A DNA stretch of 28,797 nucleotides from a virus: positions 1-28,797 of the IMG/VR virus record IMGVR_UViG_3300021365_000073, one strand, 5' to 3'. Positions 1-6,904 of the stretch are shown here, piece after piece. Below the pieces are notes generated by a model that did not search any database, was not told the DNA's origin, and was given only the letters and a program-made list of their open reading frames with translations. Position 1 is the first letter of the stretch, and every line of letters starts with the position of its first letter. A program made the translations under genes and the position numbers.

Positions 1-868
1 GAAATGGAAACCGCTGACTCTCCTTCAATTGCACTCTACCTTTCTGATAACTTGCCTGAAAACCTGATGCAGTGAATCGTGTTCCCCTGCGAGTCCGGAC
101 GATCCATCCGCCGAATCTGTGCCCTGGTAATTTCTTTGCTGCTTCCAAAGCGATGGCTAATCTGGGTGAGATCGCTTTGTTGTACTTACGGTCGGTCTTG
201 CCCTCGACTACGGTCAATGCGTCACTGATATCTTCCCATCTCATTTTCAATACATCACCCTGGCGACATCCGGTGCAGTATGAGATTTCCATTGCCACCC
301 ACACTGCCGGTGAGGCTACTTTGAGCATGGCATGGTAATCGGTGTCTGAAACGTATCGCCGCCGTTCCTTTTTTACAGCTTTCTGGGTTTGGGTAAGGCG
401 AAGTGGTATGAGTTCGCGTGCAGGGTTGGCATCTATCAGCCCTTCCCGTACCGCATTACCGAAGACATTTTTTAACCAGGAGAGTTCGTAGTTTGCCCGC
501 CGTACGGATTTTTGACCGCGCAGCTTTATGTATTGATGCAAATCCCGCGGTTGAATCTGTCTGGCTTCCCATCCTGCGAACGCTTTCAGGGGCCTGACGC
601 TGCAGGCATCGCGGTAGTCTTTTTGTGTCCGTTCTTTGAGGGTGGTAAAGGCGTTCGACTGATAGTAGTTCTCGGCCAGATACTTTAGGCCCATAACCTC
701 CTGTGATTGAGTCTGCTTGGCATATTCTGCCCAGATCTCTTTCAGCGTCGATTTCTTGCTGGCCAAGGTGATGGATTTCCCGCCCAAGGGATTATACCGG
801 TATGCACCCGACGAGGTGCGATAAACCCTTGGTGGTAGCTGGCTGTCATGTTTTCTATTTCTGCCCAT
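1..868 (-). CDS. int: Phage integrase, tyrosine recombinase (C-terminus cut by window edge)
   Basis: Site-specific recombinase that would integrate and excise the prophage. The frame is open from the ATG at 868 to the left edge, about 289 codons. The N-terminus MGRNRKHDSQLPPRVY is typical of phage integrases of this group. A SAM-like DNA-binding domain follows at about residues 55-150. The catalytic domain starts near residue 165, with the first catalytic arginine in TGCRQGDVLKMRW (about residues 206-218) and the beta-hairpin lysine in VVEGKTDRKYN. The HxxR and Tyr motifs lie beyond the window. The start overlaps the stop of the upstream gene as TAATG, so the two are translationally coupled. 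Its place at the end of a leftward operon next to a DUF4224 gene fits a lambda-like int/xis pair. No attachment site is visible. Confidence 0.93.
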   Translation of the reverse strand, partial: MGRNRKHDSQLPPRVYRTSSGAYRYNPLGGKSITLASKKSTLKEIWAEYAKQTQSQEVMGLKYLAENYYQSNAFTTLKERTQKDYRDACSVRPLKAFAGWEARQIQPRDLHQYIKLRGQKSVRRANYELSWLKNVFGNAVREGLIDANPARELIPLRLTQTQKAVKKERRRYVSDTDYHAMLKVASPAVWVAMEISYCTGCRQGDVLKMRWEDISDALTVVEGKTDRKYNKAISPRLAIALEAAKKLPGHRFGGWIVRTRRGTRFTASGFQASYQKGRVQLKESQRFPF

Positions 869-1077
869 TAGTCGAACGCCTCCAGGTTAATTGTCGGACG
901 TGGAGCTTCAGAGGTCCCTATCATGGACTTCTCAACTACAGACCGGTAGATGTATGGACGTCCAGTTTTTCGGTCAACCAACGGGTTTAACCCATGCTCT
1001 CGCAAGATTTCGATCTGACAAGCATAGTCACTGGTACCGGTGATCTGTTTAATCTCAGAAGCTGTCATTGGTTTCAT
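868..1077 (-). CDS. DUF4224 family protein, probable excisionase-like
   Basis: A 69-residue protein. Its N-terminal half (TASEIKQITGTSDYACQIEI, then a stretch ending GRPYIYRS) has the DUF4224 pattern: a small winged-helix-like fold in which one helix pairs with a GxPY-type loop. DUF4224 genes regularly sit directly upstream of phage integrases. An excisionase or integrase-accessory DNA-binding role is inferred from that position. The ATG at 1077 follows GAGG with 6-base spacing. The TAA stop overlaps the integrase ATG. The family assignment is from recall of the motif. Confidence 0.75.
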   Translation of the reverse strand: MKPMTASEIKQITGTSDYACQIEILREHGLNPLVDRKTGRPYIYRSVVEKSMIGTSEAPRPTINLEAFD

Positions 1078-1097
1078 GATTTACCTCATCCTTTCGG

Positions 1098-1820
1098 CTA
1101 TGCGATATCGGAACTATGCTCGAGCATAGCCGCCAAAACTGCGCACCTCTCCCCTGGGCACATAGCTGCATAATTCTTCGCCCAGCGCTGAGCCTTGCGT
1201 TTAATTCGTTGACGGCCAGTAAAGTCAGATCCTGCATAGTCATGCCAGTGCACAGTGTTCTGATCGTAAGACATCCACAATTTCTCAGTACGAACTCCGC
1301 CCCGGGTCATCACCTGGAATTCATATGATCGCCAATCCGGAAGTAACGAATCGTATAAGCTGCTCGGATAGCCAGATACTTCTGCAGTTATCTTCCCTGG
1401 GTTCATAGTCGTCAGTGTCTTTAAGCGATCGAGAAGTCGCTCATGATCTTCCTGGTCAAATTCGAACTCATATCGCTTGTCACTTGTTCGAGTACTCCAT
1501 AGATAGGGCGGGTCAGCGTAGATGTGTAGTCGACCATAGATGTTGGAATACCGGTTGTAAGTACGTATCAGCTCATCGAGGAACTCAAATGCACAGCCGT
1601 GAATGATCTGGGTGGATCCGCAGGAAGATTCCAGGTTCCGTTTTGCTGCAGCATAGGTGATGGGGTCCAGCTCAATCCCAATGTCTATGGCTGATCGAGG
1701 CTTACGCTTCATGATGGCTCCAGCGCCCAGGAACAACTCAACATAGGTATCGTGGGCTGGCATCGATGCGATGATTGCCTGGTATGCGCCACTGGCGCCT
1801 TTGCTACCGAGAATTGACAT
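1098..1820 (-). CDS. DNA adenine methyltransferase (Dam/D12-class family)
   Basis: A 240-residue SAM-dependent N6-adenine methyltransferase of the D12 (alpha) class. Motif I is FLGAGAI near residues 30-36, preceded by the K-x-L/YVELF context. The catalytic DPPY motif is in IYADPPYLW near residues 102-110. Between them the acidic IELD (about residue 50) fits the SAM-ribose-binding strand. It lies inside the early-left operon. The start overlaps the preceding TAA stop as TAATG, and GAGG lies 4 bases upstream. In phages such orphan enzymes usually protect DNA from host restriction or act in regulation. The recognition site cannot be read from sequence. Whether it complements the second methyltransferase at 19971 is unknown. 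Confidence 0.88.
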   Translation of the reverse strand: MSILGSKGASGAYQAIIASMPAHDTYVELFLGAGAIMKRKPRSAIDIGIELDPITYAAAKRNLESSCGSTQIIHGCAFEFLDELIRTYNRYSNIYGRLHIYADPPYLWSTRTSDKRYEFEFDQEDHERLLDRLKTLTTMNPGKITAEVSGYPSSLYDSLLPDWRSYEFQVMTRGGVRTEKLWMSYDQNTVHWHDYAGSDFTGRQRIKRKAQRWAKNYAAMCPGERCAVLAAMLEHSSDIA

Positions 1821-2092
1821 TAATCCTCGCTCTCCATGTATGGGTTGTCTTCAAACCTCTGGATCTGGGCCTTGTAAAAGTTGATGGTTATCTCGCGTGC
1901 AGGCGATTTCATCTCTGCGAATACTGAGTCAGGTACTTTGGTAATGAAATTATGGAAATTGCTAATGGCTCGTTTCGCGCCCCAATCCTTGAGATCGAGG
2001 TCATCGGTTATTGAACCCGCAAGATCATCAAAAGTAATGTCTACCTCTACTTCCAGTTCTTCCTGGATATCTACGAATTTCGTTATTTTCAC
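1820..2092 (-). CDS. Hypothetical phage protein
   Basis: A 90-residue acidic protein I do not recognise. The N-terminal half is rich in Asp and Glu (EELEVEVDITFDDLAG), followed by a mixed helical C-terminus. It has no signal peptide, membrane segment or metal motif. The start is GTG at 2092, three bases after the TAA of the upstream gene. The stop overlaps the start of the adenine methyltransferase, so it is translated as part of that operon. Confidence 0.7.
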   Translation of the reverse strand: MKITKFVDIQEELEVEVDITFDDLAGSITDDLDLKDWGAKRAISNFHNFITKVPDSVFAEMKSPAREITINFYKAQIQRFEDNPYMESED

Positions 2093-2095
2093 TGG

Positions 2096-2302
2096 TTACT
2101 GAGCCTCCATATCAACGATTACAATGTTGAATTTGTAGAACTTTGCCGGGAAATAACCGTCCTTCACTAGCTGCACGATTTTCTCGCCTTTCTCCAGGGT
2201 CTCCACTGCAACACCAACCGTTGCATTCTTGGGCAGACCTTTCTGTTTTCTCAGCTGCTTGATGATTTCAGCGGCATATCGCTTGGGTGTTTTAGCGGTC
2301 AT
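2096..2302 (-). CDS. Hypothetical small basic protein
   Basis: A 68-residue protein of unknown function. The ATG at 2302 was chosen over an upstream TTG at 2329 because it has a strong AGGAG ribosome-binding site at correct spacing. The residues before it merely read through the upstream gene's end. The sequence begins MTAKTPKRYAAEIIKQLRKQ (basic helix) and continues as a probable beta-rich domain. It is a member of the leftward operon. Confidence 0.65.
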   Translation of the reverse strand: MTAKTPKRYAAEIIKQLRKQKGLPKNATVGVAVETLEKGEKIVQLVKDGYFPAKFYKFNIVIVDMEAQ

Positions 2303-2325
2303 GTCTCTCTCCTGTAAGCCAATGG

Positions 2326-2535
2326 TCAAAATGGTATTCCGTCATCCAGCATCACTGTTTCTACATCCAGCTTGCGGCATTTTGATATCGCATGCAGGAC
2401 AACGAATGTTTTCCCTGGGTGAGCCCTTGCAAGCCTTTCAGCTTCGTCTGAAGCGTTGCTGAAGTTCTCGTGTTCGTACTTTGTGTATCCGGACTCTCGC
2501 TCCCATACTACAAAAAACCTATCTTCTTTCTTCAC
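2326..2535 (-). CDS. Hypothetical small protein (GTG start)
   Basis: Sixty-nine residues from the GTG at 2535, chosen because AAGGAG lies six bases upstream. The further upstream TTG at 2556 would place that ribosome site inside the gene. The sequence (KKEDRFFVVWERESGYTKYE) suggests a short beta-hairpin followed by a helix with many Glu and Arg. No family is recognised. It sits about 24 bases upstream of the next gene's start. Confidence 0.6.
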   Translation of the reverse strand: MKKEDRFFVVWERESGYTKYEHENFSNASDEAERLARAHPGKTFVVLHAISKCRKLDVETVMLDDGIPF

Positions 2536-2566
2536 ACATCGCTCCTTGCTAAACAACTAAGTAGGG

Positions 2567-2863
2567 TTAACACAGTCTCAGTGCATCTATAGCGTTGATG
2601 GCTGCTGCTCTATCAGAATCAGGCATAGGTATCTGCCTAATTCTGATAGCTGCCTCCATAGCGTCCAGTTCGTCTTTAGTTTCAGCGCCAATCAGACCAG
2701 CTAGTGCTGATTTCAATCTTTGTATTTTTAACTCTGCCTCTCTAAGCGGGTGTTTTTCACACACTTTTATGTGATCGTTTAGGGACTCGTGCTTAGCTGC
2801 GGGAGTGCCATCGGGGTACTGATGACCGCAATAAACGCAAGTCAAAATCATGTCTTTACTCAT
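2567..2863 (-). CDS. Small zinc-finger phage protein
   Basis: Ninety-eight residues from the ATG at 2863, preceded by AGGTG. A GTG three codons upstream is the alternative. An N-terminal zinc-binding motif, CVYCGH then HIKVCEKH (pattern CxxC-x~18-HxxxC), is followed by a helix that is probably coiled coil (EAELKIQRLKSALAGLIG) and a helical C-terminus. This architecture is seen in many accessory genes of early phage operons. No specific role is known. Confidence 0.65.
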   Translation of the reverse strand: MSKDMILTCVYCGHQYPDGTPAAKHESLNDHIKVCEKHPLREAELKIQRLKSALAGLIGAETKDELDAMEAAIRIRQIPMPDSDRAAAINAIDALRLC

Positions 2864-2901
2864 ATCAATCACCTATATAAACAACTTTAATCTCACGTGG
2901 T

Positions 2902-3174
2902 TTAGTCAACGTCGGCATCGGGGTGTTCTTTTATATACGCTTCATACGCGGACTGTTGATCAAGTACCTTTTGTATGTCGATGGCGGTGCTACGAGACAT
3001 TCCCGTGAACCCGTGATCTTTGTGGTTCCACAGCCAAAAGCAACAAGGGTTGCCAGAACTTGTGTGAACCCATCCGGATTTTCTTAAATAATCGTCCTCT
3101 TTGAATGAAATATCTTCTCTGTCCATGTCGGTTTGTTCTAAAAAGGTCGGTTCTAATTCGTCTAAATCACTCAT
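2902..3174 (-). CDS. Hypothetical acidic protein
   Basis: Ninety residues from the ATG at 3174, which has AAGGAG at good spacing. The longer reading from 3243 has no such site. The protein is acidic, with a Trp/Cys/Phe-rich centre (GNPCCFWLWNHKDHGF) and an acidic tail. No family is recognised. It lies downstream of the non-coding stretch 3175-3393. Confidence 0.6.
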   Translation of the reverse strand: MSDLDELEPTFLEQTDMDREDISFKEDDYLRKSGWVHTSSGNPCCFWLWNHKDHGFTGMSRSTAIDIQKVLDQQSAYEAYIKEHPDADVD

Positions 3175-3393
3175 GTAAATCTCCTTGTTTAATCTATAAA
3201 TGACTTTGAGTAGAGGGCGGGGCGCTACTCCCGCTATCCTCAAAGGCGGACACTGCCTTTCTCTAATCTGGCAAGGGTAGTGAGGCCCTTGTTATTCCAG
3301 CGCTATCACTCACTATTTGTCGCAAATTTTCAGGTGACTGCGACCTCATCGTCCGCGTGTCTGCTTTCCACGCCGCCTCTACGTCAAAGCTAT
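3175..3393. other. Gap between early-left genes, possible gene remnant
   Basis: About 220 bases without a convincing gene. On the minus strand one frame ending at 3263 reads like protein (DVEAAWKADTRTM, then RSQSPENLRQIVSD) but has no usable start after its upstream stop. It may be a decayed phage gene or a start lost by mutation. There is no clear promoter or terminator. Confidence 0.35.
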
Positions 3394-3558
3394 CTATTCT
3401 CCTGGCTCAATCCAATCGTAATAAATCGCATCGCTTGGGTGCTCGCTGTAATCTAGTTCGTCATCGTCGACGCACTCTGAAACGCCCCAGAACAGACCAG
3501 CTTTCCACCCGTAGTAGTTGTATCGCAATCGCCACCACCATTTTTTTAACTTACTCAT
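3394..3558 (-). CDS. Short Trp/Tyr-rich phage protein
   Basis: A 54-residue gene. It opens MSKLKKWWWRLRYNYYGWKA and ends in an acidic, Tyr-rich tail (DDDELDYSEHPSDAIYYDWI). The ATG at 3558 overlaps the TGA of the upstream gene as ATGA, the same coupling used throughout this operon, and AAGGGAT lies just upstream. The basic aromatic N-terminus and acidic C-terminus could suit a membrane-surface or nucleic-acid-associated peptide, but no function is known. Confidence 0.65.
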   Translation of the reverse strand: MSKLKKWWWRLRYNYYGWKAGLFWGVSECVDDDELDYSEHPSDAIYYDWIEPGE

Positions 3559-4052
3559 CCCTTATCCTTTTTGGCAGCTTCCACAGCAGCGTCATAACAG
3601 CTCAGGCATACATACTGTCCACAGCTTGGGTCATTGATATAAAGCAGGCTGTTTGCTTCAAACTCTTTGCCGCAACCATATTCAGAGTTATCAGAGCCAC
3701 CGCATTTTTGGAGGTCCCAGCCTCTGTGTGTGGATAGGTAAGCATTAATTGCTTGGCTGTACTTGTCGGGAAGGCAAAAGCTAGAGTCAAATATCATTCC
3801 CATTACGATCGCCTCTAGCCTATCAACCTGGGCTTGGATTTCTGCTTCCCGTGGTGACACTTTTCGTTTCTCCGTATTCCGAGTCACCCAAGTTTTCCTG
3901 TTGTATTGCCGTTTACCGATTGGGCATGAATCTGTTGGGCATGTGAAAGTGTTTGCTTTGTGATTTTGGGTAACTGGAATAGGGGAAACTGGAGCCCCGC
4001 AAACGATGCAATCCGGCAAGCCACTCATCTCAACTGCTGCTGTATCACTCAC
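3555..4052 (-). CDS. Zinc-ribbon phage protein
   Basis: A 165-residue protein from the GTG at 4052, chosen because GGGAG lies six bases upstream and it overlaps the end of the upstream gene by eight bases. The longer reading to 4160 would overlap that gene's body. It carries two Cys clusters. The first is CIVCGAP with CPTDSC (about residues 15-45). The second is a C-terminal set CGGSDNSEYGCGKEF, then CGQYVCLSCYD. Between them is a helical EAEIQAQVDRLEAIV segment. Two zinc-binding modules joined by a coiled helix suggest a nucleic-acid or protein-interaction role. The family is not identified. Confidence 0.65.
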   Translation of the reverse strand: MSDTAAVEMSGLPDCIVCGAPVSPIPVTQNHKANTFTCPTDSCPIGKRQYNRKTWVTRNTEKRKVSPREAEIQAQVDRLEAIVMGMIFDSSFCLPDKYSQAINAYLSTHRGWDLQKCGGSDNSEYGCGKEFEANSLLYINDPSCGQYVCLSCYDAAVEAAKKDKG

Positions 4053-4236
4053 TAACTTCTCCCGGTGGCAATTTGCCGCTATCCTTGAACCAACAAATCC
4101 TCTCCCGTGGCCAGTGAATGTAGTGATGTGTGCCTGACCCACCGTGGGTGTACTGAGCAATCACCAGCACAGTGTTTCCAGCGGTCCAGAAAACATGTTT
4201 GACGTTCTCATATACAACCTGGGTGGTTGAATCCAC
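4045..4236 (-). CDS. Hypothetical small protein (GTG start)
   Basis: Sixty-three residues if started at the GTG at 4236, four bases after the upstream TGA, suggesting coupled translation. A longer reading from TTG 4287 would overlap the pyrophosphohydrolase gene. The product has a central motif HGGSGTHHYIHWPRERICWF, rich in His and Trp, reminiscent of a small metal- or ligand-binding beta domain. No family is recognised. The start is uncertain because no strong ribosome site is visible. Confidence 0.5.
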   Translation of the reverse strand: MDSTTQVVYENVKHVFWTAGNTVLVIAQYTHGGSGTHHYIHWPRERICWFKDSGKLPPGEVSE

Positions 4237-4240
4237 ATAG

Positions 4241-4807
4241 TCAGTCAGATTCCTCTGGGTATTTACCAGGGAGGGCGCTTTTCCCAACTTTTGATTGTTG
4301 CTTCTTCCGGATCTTCGCGATCATCACAGGATCTTGTATGCGTGTAAGCTCTCGCTCTGCTTCTGAACCCATATCAATCTTGTTGGCTGCGCACAGTGCG
4401 CCCAGGGTAACCATGACGCCACCAACTTCCTGACCAGGCTCACCGACCGGCCGGTTGTATGTGTAGTCGACCAATTCGAGTGCTCTTTCTCTGGTGCAGC
4501 CACATGCCTGAACAAGTTCCAGTGCTTCTTCGAGGAATCGGTAATTTCTGATCTCTGTATCTGCAGCTATCTCAACCCCGAAACAATCCAGCATCCACTT
4601 CATGATCCGGGTCTGGAAGTCCCGCATTGACGGCTTACCGCCACCCGTTAAGTTGAGCTCTGAGGTTCCTGCATCAGGTATCTTCCCAGCGGAGACCCAT
4701 TGGCCAGCTGGATGCTTGAACCAAACCCAGCCTGCCCATTCACCTTCGGTACTAAAACCAAGGTTGGGAATCGCGCCTGCACTGTAGATAGTCTTTATCG
4801 TACTCAT
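4241..4807 (-). CDS. dATP/dGTP pyrophosphohydrolase family protein (DUF550-like)
   Basis: A 188-residue protein. Its C-terminal two-thirds (about residues 62-185) match the phage dATP/dGTP pyrophosphohydrolase family: FQ..IMKWMLDCFG, RFLEEALELVQACG, RALELVDYTYNRPVGEPGQE and VMVTLGALCAANKIDM. The EEALE and Glu/Asp residues of this all-alpha NTP-pyrophosphatase fold would bind metal and the triphosphate. It would convert dNTPs to dNMPs plus pyrophosphate and shape the nucleotide pool during infection. About 60 extra N-terminal residues (GWVWFKHPAGQW region) are not part of the usual family core and may be a separate small domain. The start overlaps the upstream TGA as ATGA. Confidence 0.75.
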   Translation of the reverse strand: MSTIKTIYSAGAIPNLGFSTEGEWAGWVWFKHPAGQWVSAGKIPDAGTSELNLTGGGKPSMRDFQTRIMKWMLDCFGVEIAADTEIRNYRFLEEALELVQACGCTRERALELVDYTYNRPVGEPGQEVGGVMVTLGALCAANKIDMGSEAERELTRIQDPVMIAKIRKKQQSKVGKSALPGKYPEESD

Positions 4808-4995
4808 GACACAGGCCAGAACATCAGAACCAAAAGCACAATGCTTGTACCTGCACCCAGCGCTGAAGCGATCTGAAATAGGTTCAGCAGAGCCTTTGTG
4901 GCATCCAGTCGCGCTTCCAGAGATTCGATGATTCGATAGTTGGCACGACGTTTCTTTTTTTGTTCAGCCTGGTATTCGGGTGTATCTTCACTCAT
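4804..4995 (-). CDS. Small membrane-anchored coiled-coil protein
   Basis: Sixty-three residues: a charged N-terminal helix (EQKKKRRANYRIIESLEARL), then one C-terminal hydrophobic segment (ASALGAGTSIVLLVLMFWPV). This is a tail-anchored single-pass layout with a cytoplasmic N-terminus. The start and stop both overlap neighbours as ATGA. Function is unknown. Confidence 0.65.
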   Translation of the reverse strand: MSEDTPEYQAEQKKKRRANYRIIESLEARLDATKALLNLFQIASALGAGTSIVLLVLMFWPVS

Positions 4996-5765
4996 GTTTC
5001 TTCATCCAATTGTGGTAGTAGTTTTTGATCGCTGGGGAATTCTTTGATCACCCTGCCAAAGATGGTGCAACCGTTTGAGTCTGGTTTTTTGCCACCCCAC
5101 TGCTTAAAAAAGACAGGGATATCAAATCTATAGCAATCGTTGACCAGGGCTTTTGCCCATGCTGGATCCATCGGTCTGTGATAGGGTCCAGACTCACCAC
5201 CGATAACCACCCAATCGATAGCCTCTAGGACCTTGTCTGGCAGGATAACGGCAGAGAGCAATGGTTCGATCGACAACCAGCGCAGGTTGCATTCAATCTC
5301 CACGAGATCCAGCGCCCGCAAACCACCATCGAAATCATTTTCTACAGTCACGCCCATCCAGACATTGGGTGCCATCAAGATATCGGCAGGTATGTATCTC
5401 TCTATCAGTGAGGAACGCTTGGTCAGCAACTGCCAGGTGATGTGAGGTGTTTCACGGACGAGGTCCCAGAGATCATCTCGCCATTCTTGTTCCCAGTTCT
5501 TATCACAGATATCAGCCATTGATGCGCAGAACACTTTGACGCTTTTGCCGGTGATCCCTGCAGTCTCGTTGTACTTTCTGACCTTGTTCCAGGTGGGAGG
5601 AAGGGTTCTCCGTGGCTTATTGTGAGGCCCCCAGTTCGCGCCTTTGTGGAACCTCTTATCGACTTCAAAGGCGTAGCAGTTGTCACAGCCTGGTGCAATT
5701 TTTGTGCAGCCCCAGACCGGATTAAAAGAATGGTCTGTCCAAGAAATATTGGTGTTCTCAGCCAT
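4992..5765 (-). CDS. DUF5131 / phage Gp37-Gp68 family three-Cys protein
   Basis: A 257-residue member of the phage Gp37/Gp68 (DUF5131) family. The diagnostic start is NISWTDHSFNPVWGCTKIAP, followed by GCDNCYA. The three cysteines (about residues 20, 27 and 30) form C-x6-C-x2-C, a motif suggesting a metal or Fe-S site, with a radical-SAM-like resemblance proposed for this family. Later conserved segments are CASMADICD, WQLLTKR, WMGVTVEN, LRWLSIEPLL and WVVIGGESG, ending in FFKQWGGK. The enzymatic reaction is not established. GAAGGAG precedes the ATG, which overlaps the end of the cytosine-methyltransferase-like gene by eight bases. The pairing suggests a shared role, possibly DNA or nucleotide modification (inference). 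Confidence 0.85.
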   Translation of the reverse strand: MAENTNISWTDHSFNPVWGCTKIAPGCDNCYAFEVDKRFHKGANWGPHNKPRRTLPPTWNKVRKYNETAGITGKSVKVFCASMADICDKNWEQEWRDDLWDLVRETPHITWQLLTKRSSLIERYIPADILMAPNVWMGVTVENDFDGGLRALDLVEIECNLRWLSIEPLLSAVILPDKVLEAIDWVVIGGESGPYHRPMDPAWAKALVNDCYRFDIPVFFKQWGGKKPDSNGCTIFGRVIKEFPSDQKLLPQLDEET

Positions 5766-6402
5766 GATGAACTCCTTCTAACTCGCCCCACTGATCTGCC
5801 ATTGCGCTTGCTACGCCTGGGAAAAACCTGGAGCGCTCTTTCCAGCGGTTTGGGCCTGGTGAAGCGTAGAGAACTTTGCTCCACTTTTTGTGCTGCTCAG
5901 TACCCTTTTTGGGCGGGTTGAGTTTCTTTGTGGGGGTGAGGGGCGCCAAGTTCTTGAGCCACAACCCGATGCCTTTGAATTGCTCTTCACCGAACCACCA
6001 TGGCTGAACCGTCTGTGCCGGTTTTTCAAAGTTCGTGATTCGCTGCTTGGCGTGCTTATGCATCACAGGGTTTTCGATGGCGATTTTTTCGATATCCGCA
6101 TTCCAGCAATCACTGAACAGGGCTGCGCCTTCGTCCAGTTCTCGCCACATCTCAGCGAGTGTTTTTCCCCTGGGTGGTTTCTTTAGCCACCTGACACCTG
6201 AATTACAAAGGCGAGTACAAGGAGGGTGAGCTACCATGAGCATGTCCCAATCCTGATCCAGATGGTTTCTGACATCATCGGTAATGTGCCTATTGCTACC
6301 GTCTTCAGCAGGGAGCAGATCACAAGACCACGCATCATGCCCTCGATCGAGGAAAGCATTCCGAACTGTGCCTGAGAACTCGCATGCAACAAGTACCTTC
6401 AT
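5758..6402 (-). CDS. Divergent C5-cytosine-methyltransferase-like protein
   Basis: A 214-residue protein with the opening MKVLVACEFSGTVRNAFLD, a motif-I-like SAM site, followed by an acidic strand end (WSCDLLPAE). It has a motif-IV-like DMLMVAHPPCTRLC near residues 53-66, where the PPC cysteine would be the nucleophile, and a motif-VI-like IENPV near residue 109. It is shorter than standard C5 methyltransferases (usually above 300 residues) and lacks an obvious target-recognition region. It may be a minimal or altered enzyme. The PPCT and ENP variants differ from canonical PPCQ and ENV. It is coupled by overlap to the DUF5131 gene and to the upstream gene. Confidence 0.65.
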   Translation of the reverse strand: MKVLVACEFSGTVRNAFLDRGHDAWSCDLLPAEDGSNRHITDDVRNHLDQDWDMLMVAHPPCTRLCNSGVRWLKKPPRGKTLAEMWRELDEGAALFSDCWNADIEKIAIENPVMHKHAKQRITNFEKPAQTVQPWWFGEEQFKGIGLWLKNLAPLTPTKKLNPPKKGTEQHKKWSKVLYASPGPNRWKERSRFFPGVASAMADQWGELEGVHHG

Positions 6403-6674
6403 GATTCTTCCCCAGAGTTAACGAGGGAAATCCATGGCTGACCGGTAACTTTCTCGTATGCTTCTGACCAGCAATAAAGACGATCAAACATTCCCCATCC
6501 GATACGCTGATCGTCCTTTGTGATGACGAGGTAACACATAGCTTCCTCGTTAAATTCTTCGTCACAAACCCATCCCTGACTCTCAATGGCCTTCCTCGCA
6601 CTAAACAAGAATCGTTCTTCTGCAGTACGGTCATTAGGATCTATGGATGCAATGTCAACGTGAGCGTCACTCAA
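6399..6674 (-). CDS. Hypothetical protein (TTG start)
   Basis: Ninety-one residues of unknown function. The TTG start at 6674 has AAGGAG at 7-base spacing and overlaps the upstream TGA, which supports it. The sequence is acidic at the N-terminus, then has a compact alpha/beta region with Trp residues (IGWGMFDRLYCWSEAYEKVT). No metal or membrane motif is seen. The stop overlaps the ATG of the methyltransferase-like gene. Confidence 0.6.
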   Translation of the reverse strand: MSDAHVDIASIDPNDRTAEERFLFSARKAIESQGWVCDEEFNEEAMCYLVITKDDQRIGWGMFDRLYCWSEAYEKVTGQPWISLVNSGEES

Positions 6675-6904
6675 AGCTGATCTCCTTGTTGTGCGTTCAG
6701 GAGATTTGTTGCTTGAGCCAGTTTGGTGCGAAGATTCTTGTTAACCTTTTCCAGGTAGTCTCTCTGGGCTTCCACTCTCAGGATCGTGTCAAATTGATCG
6801 CTATTTTCACGGCGAAGCTTTTTGATTTCTACCAGAAACCTTCTTGCGTTTCCGACGTTGTCACTAGGTAGCGATAACTGAACGGGTTTTAGATGGCTTG
6901 TCAT
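6671..6904 (-). CDS. Small coiled-coil protein
   Basis: Seventy-seven residues from the ATG at 6904. This start is fixed by an ATGA overlap with the upstream gene and an AGGAG site 7 bases upstream. An ATG six codons earlier lacks a site. The body from ARRFLVEIKKLRREN to about residue 70 is a continuous charged helix with heptad-like Leu spacing, probably a coiled coil. No function is assigned. Confidence 0.6.
   Translation of the reverse strand: MTSHLKPVQLSLPSDNVGNARRFLVEIKKLRRENSDQFDTILRVEAQRDYLEKVNKNLRTKLAQATNLLNAQQGDQL

Noticed and set aside
3357-3737. Plus-strand 126-codon frame
   Set aside because: It is antisense to two supported minus-strand genes and has low-complexity, basic residues without protein-like pattern.
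5622-5921. Plus-strand frames across the DUF5131 and methyltransferase-like genes
   Set aside because: They are antisense shadows of strongly supported minus-strand coding sequences.
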